The notes below the pieces were generated by a model. The model worked only from the letters and a program-made list of their open reading frames with translations, was not told the DNA's origin and did not search any database. The position numbers and the translations under genes are program-made. A DNA stretch of 64,000 nt from Arthrobacter sp. Soil764 (lineage in GTDB: Bacteria; Actinomycetota; Actinomycetes; Actinomycetales; Micrococcaceae): contig NZ_LMSI01000020.1 in assembly GCF_001428075.1 (NCBI RefSeq), positions 62,001-126,000 on the forward strand, given 5' to 3'. Below are positions 59,568-64,000 of the stretch, piece after piece (position 1 is the stretch's first letter; each line of letters starts with the position of its first letter).

Positions 59568-60763
59568 TGTACTACCGCCCTTCTGTGGACCTTCTTCCGC
59601 GGCGCTTCCCAATTAGGTTTGAAACGCTCGACCAACTTGCGCAGACCCTTGGCTGCTCCATCCCGGCTGCCATCCTGGAGCAGGGGGACGCCCTTGTTCG
59701 TTGAAAAGGGCACCGCGCGGGACTTGGGAAGAACCACATCCACCGGAGCGCCGATAGTGGCCTCAACATCCTGGACAGTCAGGCCTGTCCTCCGATCCGC
59801 CATGTTGAGGACAACGTGCCGGTTATCAGGAAGCAGATCGAGTTCCGAAAGGATTTGGAATCCAGTTCGCAAGCCACGAATGCTGGGCACATCCATGCCG
59901 CAAACCCAAACAGCGTCCGTGGCCTGCTCCAGTGTTGCCAGTACGTGCTCGCCCAGGCCGGGTGCGGTGTCGACGACGACATATTGGAACTCTGCCCGCA
60001 ATTGGCGCAACAGGTGACTGATATTTTCGCCGGAGATCCGATCCATATCGATGGGGTTGCGCGGTGCGCACAGGACATAAATGTTGCTGGGGTGAAGAGA
60101 CAAGTATGTCTTGAGCACCATTGCATCCTGGCTCGCCGCACCAACCACAGCCTCTGTGATCGTGAATTCAGGCTCGAGCATCAGCCCGCTTGCGATGTCG
60201 CCAAACTGGAGATCCAGGTCGACGACCACCACGCTCATGGGTGAAACCTGTCCCAAACCAATCGCCAAGTTGCTTGCGACCGTTGTCTTGCCTACGCCGC
60301 CTTTTGGAGACATGACGGCGATCACCCGCCCTCCCTCAGCGGCAGGACGCTCGGCCGTGTTAGGAGCCAAACCACGCCGGCGTCCAGCGGCGGCAAGGCT
60401 TGCCCGTTCCACGAGCGCCCGGACTTGGTCCATATCGGCTGACGGTGGGATCAGGTCGCGGATGCCGGAGCGCATGGCGTTCAAGGCGAGCTCGCCGTCG
60501 TCATCCGCTGCCAGGACGATGCTGATTTCCGGGTATTGGAGGTCCATTACCGCGGCGAACTTGAGAGCTTCGTCCTGCGGAAGGCCGGGACCAAGAATCA
60601 GCACCTCAGGAGGTTCGCCCGCTTGCTGCCGAAGGATATCGTCAGGGGACTCGGGGAGGTAGGCGGCCTGGAAGAACTGCAATGAGCCGCTGAGGGGCGC
60701 TACAGACGCCCGAACTTTCCGTTCGTAGTCGGTAGAGGGCGAGATCAGAATGAAGCGGCTCAT
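59564..60763 (-). CDS. cpaE: CpaE/TadZ-type pilus localisation ATPase (locus B)
   Basis: The 399-residue paralogue of the locus A protein starts with ATG overlapping the cpaB stop (ATGA). It has a receiver-like N-terminus (MSRFILISPSTDYERK), deviant Walker A SPKGGVGKTTVASNLAIGL (about residues 150-168) and VVVVDLDLQFGDIASGL. The C-terminal basic tail (PRKKVHRRAVVQ) resembles that of locus A. Confidence 0.93.
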   Translation of the reverse strand: MSRFILISPSTDYERKVRASVAPLSGSLQFFQAAYLPESPDDILRQQAGEPPEVLILGPGLPQDEALKFAAVMDLQYPEISIVLAADDDGELALNAMRSGIRDLIPPSADMDQVRALVERASLAAAGRRRGLAPNTAERPAAEGGRVIAVMSPKGGVGKTTVASNLAIGLGQVSPMSVVVVDLDLQFGDIASGLMLEPEFTITEAVVGAASQDAMVLKTYLSLHPSNIYVLCAPRNPIDMDRISGENISHLLRQLRAEFQYVVVDTAPGLGEHVLATLEQATDAVWVCGMDVPSIRGLRTGFQILSELDLLPDNRHVVLNMADRRTGLTVQDVEATIGAPVDVVLPKSRAVPFSTNKGVPLLQDGSRDGAAKGLRKLVERFKPNWEAPRKKVHRRAVVQ

Positions 60764-61530
60764 TTGAATACCTTTGTCTGGTTGACGACACCTTGGGTGC
60801 CTTCGGTGGCTTCGGCCGGCTCTTTCGAGAGGTAGACCTTTCCAAACTCAGCGGCATAGACCAGCTTTTCGGTGTCAACAGCGTCCCTGGCAAATGTGAT
60901 CAGGTACGAGTCACTGGTTGCCGGCTTGTTCTCGCTGGCGGCGTTGAGGGCACCCGATGAGCTCCCTTGAGTTGATTGCGCCTGCGTCTGCGCGGCGGCC
61001 CCCGAGCTGAACTGAACTGCAGTGACGAGAACCTTGTGGAATGTCAGCTGGGTTCCGTTGCCGCCGCCGGCGGAATCGGCCATGGAGATGAAGACGCCTA
61101 CTGTGTCGCCAGCCTGGATCTTGCCGCCGACTACCCGTTCGATACCCAGTCGAAGGGTTATTTCCTGAAGCCCGGCAGGGACAGCCACACGGGAGGGGCC
61201 GAGGTACGCGTTCGCATCAACCAGGCGGCTGCTGAGCAGCTGTTCGCCCGGCACCAGAGCCACCGACGTAACCGTTGACCCCAACGAGCCCAAATCATGT
61301 ACTCCATCGGCTGCGACCGCGGTGCGAGGCACTGCTTTAGTAGTGACGTATTGAGCGAGTTGGCTGGCCGGCGTTCCGGCCGGGACATTCTGTTTAATAA
61401 TCAGAATGTCCTCTGTTTCCGTGTTCGCCATTGCGCGTCGGTCTGCGCCTTGGACGTAGTTGAAGAGAAGGACGGTGCCAATGACTGCTACAACCAGTGC
61501 GGCGATGCCTCCCAGTAGGCGTGCTTTCAT
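60760..61530 (-). CDS. cpaB: Pilus assembly protein CpaB/RcpC (locus B)
   Basis: The 256-residue protein has the N-terminal helix LLGGIAALVVAVIGTVLLFN and a SAF domain (EDILIIKQNVPAGTPASQ). It contains an Ala/Gln/Ser-rich insertion (about residues 175-205) not seen in the locus A copy. Eighteen bases after the tadG-like gene. Confidence 0.9.
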   Translation of the reverse strand: MKARLLGGIAALVVAVIGTVLLFNYVQGADRRAMANTETEDILIIKQNVPAGTPASQLAQYVTTKAVPRTAVAADGVHDLGSLGSTVTSVALVPGEQLLSSRLVDANAYLGPSRVAVPAGLQEITLRLGIERVVGGKIQAGDTVGVFISMADSAGGGNGTQLTFHKVLVTAVQFSSGAAAQTQAQSTQGSSSGALNAASENKPATSDSYLITFARDAVDTEKLVYAAEFGKVYLSKEPAEATEGTQGVVNQTKVFK

Positions 61531-61548
61531 TACTTTCCCCTTAGTTTC

Positions 61549-62520
61549 TTACTTGACCAGATGTGGCGGCAGGTCGGCGCCGCCGCCGGAATAGCCACCG
61601 CCGCCGTAGAGCGAAGGATCGGCTACCCATTCGACGAATTTGCCTCGAACGCCGCGATTGCTGCCGCCAAGACCGGTTAGGTCGCCGCCTTCGGCTCCCG
61701 GAAAGCTGTATCCGAGGAGAAGAAAGGCCGCGTAGCCCTTGATGTAGTACTTACCGCCCGCGCCGGTACCGGTGGCGGGCGTAAAGACGGGAAACAGAAT
61801 TACCTTGTTCAGGTACGTGGGTATGAGTGCCTTACATTCCGAGGGGATGCTCAGGCCCGTGTTTGTCTTAGCGTAAGGATCGGTGACGCCGGTTGTTGAC
61901 GGATCGTCGGGATATACGGTGGCCTGGCACTTGCCGGGATCAGGCATCAGCCACTCGAACCCGCCGGGTATGGCAGCGCCCGAGGGACTGTCACTTACGC
62001 AGGTTTCACTCCCGTGAGTCAGAATTGTGTGCACCGTTCCGTCGACATCGAACTGGCACGGCGCAAAAGTAATGGGCAGGGTAGCTGGACCCGACCCTGG
62101 TGACCCCCAGGCGGCCGTTGAGGTGGCGCCTACCGTGACCGGCCCGGCGTTCAGCGCGCTCGCAAACATTTTCGCCAAAAAGCTGCTGGAGCCATTCCTT
62201 GTCGATGTCGTCACCGTAACCTGGCCGGCGACACTCAGGTCCACATTAGCGTCGCTGGCACCATCATTGGAGTTCGCGTTGGCTAGAGGACCAGCCAGTG
62301 AGGTCACACATGGGCCAGGATCGCAGCTCTTGGCCACAGCAAGCGCGCCTGAATCTGCGCCATTCTGGAGTTGTGCCCGCTCGGCGTATATTTGCCCAAC
62401 GTCCACAGCCATTGCACCTGCCCCGATGAGGACCAGCATCATGACAGCGACAGTAACGCCGGCAGCTCCTCTTTCTGAGTTCTTTGCGAGATGTTGTCTA
62501 CGAACCCTTAACCCCCGCAT
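61549..62520 (-). CDS. TadG-like pilus-associated protein (locus B)
   Basis: The 323-residue protein has the pattern SERGAAGVTVAVMMLVLIG and VDVGQIYAERAQLQNGADSG, a single anchor and a large external domain with paired Cys residues; it ends in a Gly/Tyr-rich stretch (YGGGGYSGGG). It overlaps the end of tadE (ATG within the tadE stop region). Paralogue of 54093-55148. Confidence 0.87.
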   Translation of the reverse strand: MRGLRVRRQHLAKNSERGAAGVTVAVMMLVLIGAGAMAVDVGQIYAERAQLQNGADSGALAVAKSCDPGPCVTSLAGPLANANSNDGASDANVDLSVAGQVTVTTSTRNGSSSFLAKMFASALNAGPVTVGATSTAAWGSPGSGPATLPITFAPCQFDVDGTVHTILTHGSETCVSDSPSGAAIPGGFEWLMPDPGKCQATVYPDDPSTTGVTDPYAKTNTGLSIPSECKALIPTYLNKVILFPVFTPATGTGAGGKYYIKGYAAFLLLGYSFPGAEGGDLTGLGGSNRGVRGKFVEWVADPSLYGGGGYSGGGADLPPHLVK

Positions 62521-62918
62521 TGCATTGCCCCCTCACCTTTCACTTTGAAGCTGCTGCCGAAGAGCCCGGTCAATGCTTGGCCCTGGTAGGTGACGATTAC
62601 CTTCATGGTTGCGCCAGCCGTGCACGCCGGTGTTGAAAAAGCGAACGGGGTCGGGTTGGCGCTTGACACGTTGAACCCGGCAGGTGCTATCCCTGGTGCC
62701 CCAGCCTTTGCGGCTGCTTTGGCCAGCGCCTGATCGTTCTTTACGGCCATGGTGCGGGCGCCCTCTCGGGCGGCTTGTGTCACGGAAATTTGCATATTGT
62801 AGAAGTTTGAAAATTCAACGATGCCGAGCACCAGAGATATGAGAATCGGTGCAACCAGAGCGAACTCGACGGCCACGGCGCCGCGTTCTGCACTAATAGG
62901 CTTGTGGCTGCGTTTCAA
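62508..62918 (-). CDS. tadE: TadE-like minor pseudopilin (locus B)
   Basis: I start at TTG 62918 (KRSHKPISAERGAVAVEF), preceded by CAGGGGGAC, by analogy to the locus A start; a longer frame reaches 62981 but would run into a hairpin. The 136-residue product has RGAVAVEFALVAPILISLVL with the TadE Glu and a C-terminal MQCGG. It overlaps the tadG-like gene by 13 bases. Confidence 0.85.
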   Translation of the reverse strand: MKRSHKPISAERGAVAVEFALVAPILISLVLGIVEFSNFYNMQISVTQAAREGARTMAVKNDQALAKAAAKAGAPGIAPAGFNVSSANPTPFAFSTPACTAGATMKVIVTYQGQALTGLFGSSFKVKGEGAMQCGG

Positions 62919-62953
62919 TGGGTCCCCCTGGACAATTGCAGCTTGAAAGGAAG

Positions 62954-62985
62954 CGGTGTGCCGCGCTGTGCAGCGCGGCACACCG
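62954..62985 (-). promoter_or_regulatory. Perfect 15-bp hairpin between pilin genes and tadE (locus B)
   Basis: CGGTGTGCCGCGCTG (62954-62968) pairs exactly with CAGCGCGGCACACCG (62971-62985) with a two-base spacer. It lies 11 bases downstream of the second pilin stop on the minus strand; the following sequence (CTTCCTTTC) is T-rich but not a U-run. It is well placed to limit read-through or stabilise the upstream pilin mRNA. Confidence 0.7.
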
Positions 62986-62996
62986 GGGGTGGGTGT

Positions 62997-63197
62997 CTAC
63001 CAGCCGCTTACGGTTGTGCCCAGGGTGCTGAACCAAGTGTTGAGCGCTCCACCGAACGCTCCGACGCCGACAACCAGAACCAGTGCGATCAGGCCCACAA
63101 GTAGTGAGTATTCAGTGGCAGTGGCGCCCTTTTGGGACTTGAAATCGGTCTCGAACCAAGTTCGGACTGTCAGCAGGAAGATGTGCAGGGTTTTCAT
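62997..63197 (-). CDS. flp: Flp-family pilin 2 (locus B)
   Basis: The 66-residue pilin has leader sequence KTLHIFLLTVRTWFETDFK then SQKGATATEYSLLVGLIALV with processing Gly and Glu-Tyr. From KGATATEYS on, the protein is identical to the adjacent pilin except for one residue (FSTLG versus FSNLG). The two genes are 24 bases apart and clearly arose by tandem duplication. Confidence 0.93.
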   Translation of the reverse strand: MKTLHIFLLTVRTWFETDFKSQKGATATEYSLLVGLIALVLVVGVGAFGGALNTWFSTLGTTVSGW

Positions 63198-63221
63198 CGC
63201 TAGAACCTCTTGTCCGTTTCT

Positions 63222-63422
63222 CTACCAGCCGGACACGGTTGTGCCCAGGTTGCTGAACCAGGTGTTGAGTGCGCCGCCGAAGGCACCAACGCCCACAACG
63301 AGGACCAAGGCAATCAGCCCAACGAGGAGGGAGTATTCGGTAGCCGTCGCACCCTTTTCGGTTTCGAAGCGATCCTTGATGCCGGCGACAAAAGCCATCA
63401 TCGAGACCATGAGAGAAGTCAT
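63222..63422 (-). CDS. flp: Flp-family pilin 1 (locus B)
   Basis: The 66-residue pilin starts at ATG 63422 after AAGGAAAATACA. The leader (MTSLMVSMMAFVAGIKDRFE) differs from its neighbour's, but the mature part (ATATEYSLLVGLIALVLVVG to the C-terminal TVSGW) is nearly identical. First gene of locus B, probably the major pilin together with its duplicate. Confidence 0.93.
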   Translation of the reverse strand: MTSLMVSMMAFVAGIKDRFETEKGATATEYSLLVGLIALVLVVGVGAFGGALNTWFSNLGTTVSGW

Positions 63423-63691
63423 TGTATTTTCCTTAATTCGGTGAAATTGGATTTATTTGATTTCAACGAATTTCCAGCTGCCCCCATAAACCTTTAGCGG
63501 CTGGACTTCGCTAAGAAGAGACTGTCACTAGCGGGCATAGGCAACAATGCGTAGTGGTACTCGACTTTTTGAAGGCGTGGGAAAAGCACGTACTCGAAAG
63601 CCGGAGTCGGTACTCAGTCATGGTTTGCAGGTACCTGACAGGCTACTTGTGCAGGCCGCTCGGTGGTTCCGGCGGGAGCGCCGCCCTCCGG
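63423..63691 (-). promoter_or_regulatory. A/T-rich upstream region of Tad locus B
   Basis: No gene is seen in these 269 bases. The 60 bases next to the pilin start are much richer in A/T than the surroundings (AATTCGTTGAAATCAAATAA on the minus strand), consistent with a promoter and an unstructured leader for a highly expressed pilin. A specific promoter cannot be named. Confidence 0.4.
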
Positions 63692-64000
63692 CTAAGCGAT
63701 GAAGAAGGTGACGGCCGCTAGGGCGCCGAGCATCGAGGGGCCGTGTGGCACCTCCGTGGCTTTATTCCGGCCTTTTCTTCTGATGAGCAGCACGGTGACC
63801 GCGCCATTCAGGATGAACCCAAGGAGTGCTCCGTAGAGGAGCTGGCTCCAACCTAGGTACCCCAGGTAAAGGCCGACAGGCGCTGCAAGCTTCACGTCGC
63901 CCATTCCGATGCCGGCGGGAGAAATAAGTCCCAAAATCAGGTAGGCGGCAAACAAAATGATAGCTCCCAAGGCTGCACGGACCAGATCGTCAGATTGCTT
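63692..64000 (-). CDS. Prepilin peptidase, A24 family (partial, 5' end outside window)
   Basis: The frame is open to the window edge and ends with TAG at 63692; about 102 residues are visible. It contains the A24 active-site motif GMGDVKLA with one catalytic Asp, flanked by hydrophobic helices (LFAAYLILGLISPAG, LLYGALLGFILNGAVTVLLI). A24 enzymes cleave Flp and TadE-type prepilins, so this is probably the TadV/CpaA function for the adjacent loci. The other catalytic Asp lies upstream, out of view. Confidence 0.88.
   Translation of the reverse strand, partial: KQSDDLVRAALGAIILFAAYLILGLISPAGIGMGDVKLAAPVGLYLGYLGWSQLLYGALLGFILNGAVTVLLIRRKGRNKATEVPHGPSMLGALAAVTFFIA

Overview
The window is a high-GC actinobacterial chromosome segment. 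Gene order, GTG/TTG starts, the Tat-lipoprotein ABC cassette without its own ATPase, and the Ala/Glu/Pro tails on ribosomal proteins fit a member of the Micrococcaceae, most like Arthrobacter or Pseudarthrobacter. That placement is inference from family knowledge; no 16S gene is in the window.

Positions 1-44470 form the main transcription/translation supercluster: rplA, rplJ-rplL, rpoB-rpoC, rpsL-rpsG-fusA-tuf (str operon), rpsJ to rpsQ (S10 operon), rplN to rplO (spc operon), secY-adk-map, and infA-rpmJ-rpsM-rpsK-rpoA-rplQ, followed by truA. Accessory genes sit at its joints: two paralogous tandem-GNAT acetyltransferases between rplA and rplJ; a YbaK-type protein, a thiolase and a small lipoprotein between rplL and rpoB; a 41-residue membrane protein, an Nramp transporter and a GH1 glycosidase between tuf and rpsJ; a sugar-type ABC operon and a DmpA-type peptidase between map and infA. 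The S10 and spc clusters are separated by about 790 bp of gene-free DNA holding six copies of an 11-bp motif at 32-bp phase, three on each strand, flanked by longer direct repeats.

Positions 44500-48704 hold truA (a possible leaderless GTG start whose first codons overlap a strong terminator), a divergent histidine kinase/response regulator pair, and an Hpt-like protein lacking the phosphorylatable histidine.

Positions 48798-64000 (minus strand) carry two complete, paralogous Tad/Flp pilus loci in tandem. Locus A (55802 down to 48798) is flp-tadE-tadG-cpaB-cpaE-tadA-tadB-tadC. Locus B (63422 down to 56065) is flp-flp-tadE-tadG-cpaB-cpaE-tadA-tadB-tadC-flp. A prepilin peptidase cut by the window edge lies upstream. 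The CpaE and TadA ATPases, TadB/TadC platform proteins, CpaB, TadE/TadG pseudopilin-like proteins and Flp pilins together make a type IVc pilus; the peptidase would process the pilins. The nearby kinase, regulator and Hpt-like protein are candidate controllers, by position only.

Regulatory structure is rich: U-tract terminators after rplA, rplL, rpoC, tuf, rpsQ, rplO and rplQ; an L10-type leader before rplJ; U-less hairpins 11-20 nt after several stop codons inside operons; and two very long perfect palindromes between convergent genes.
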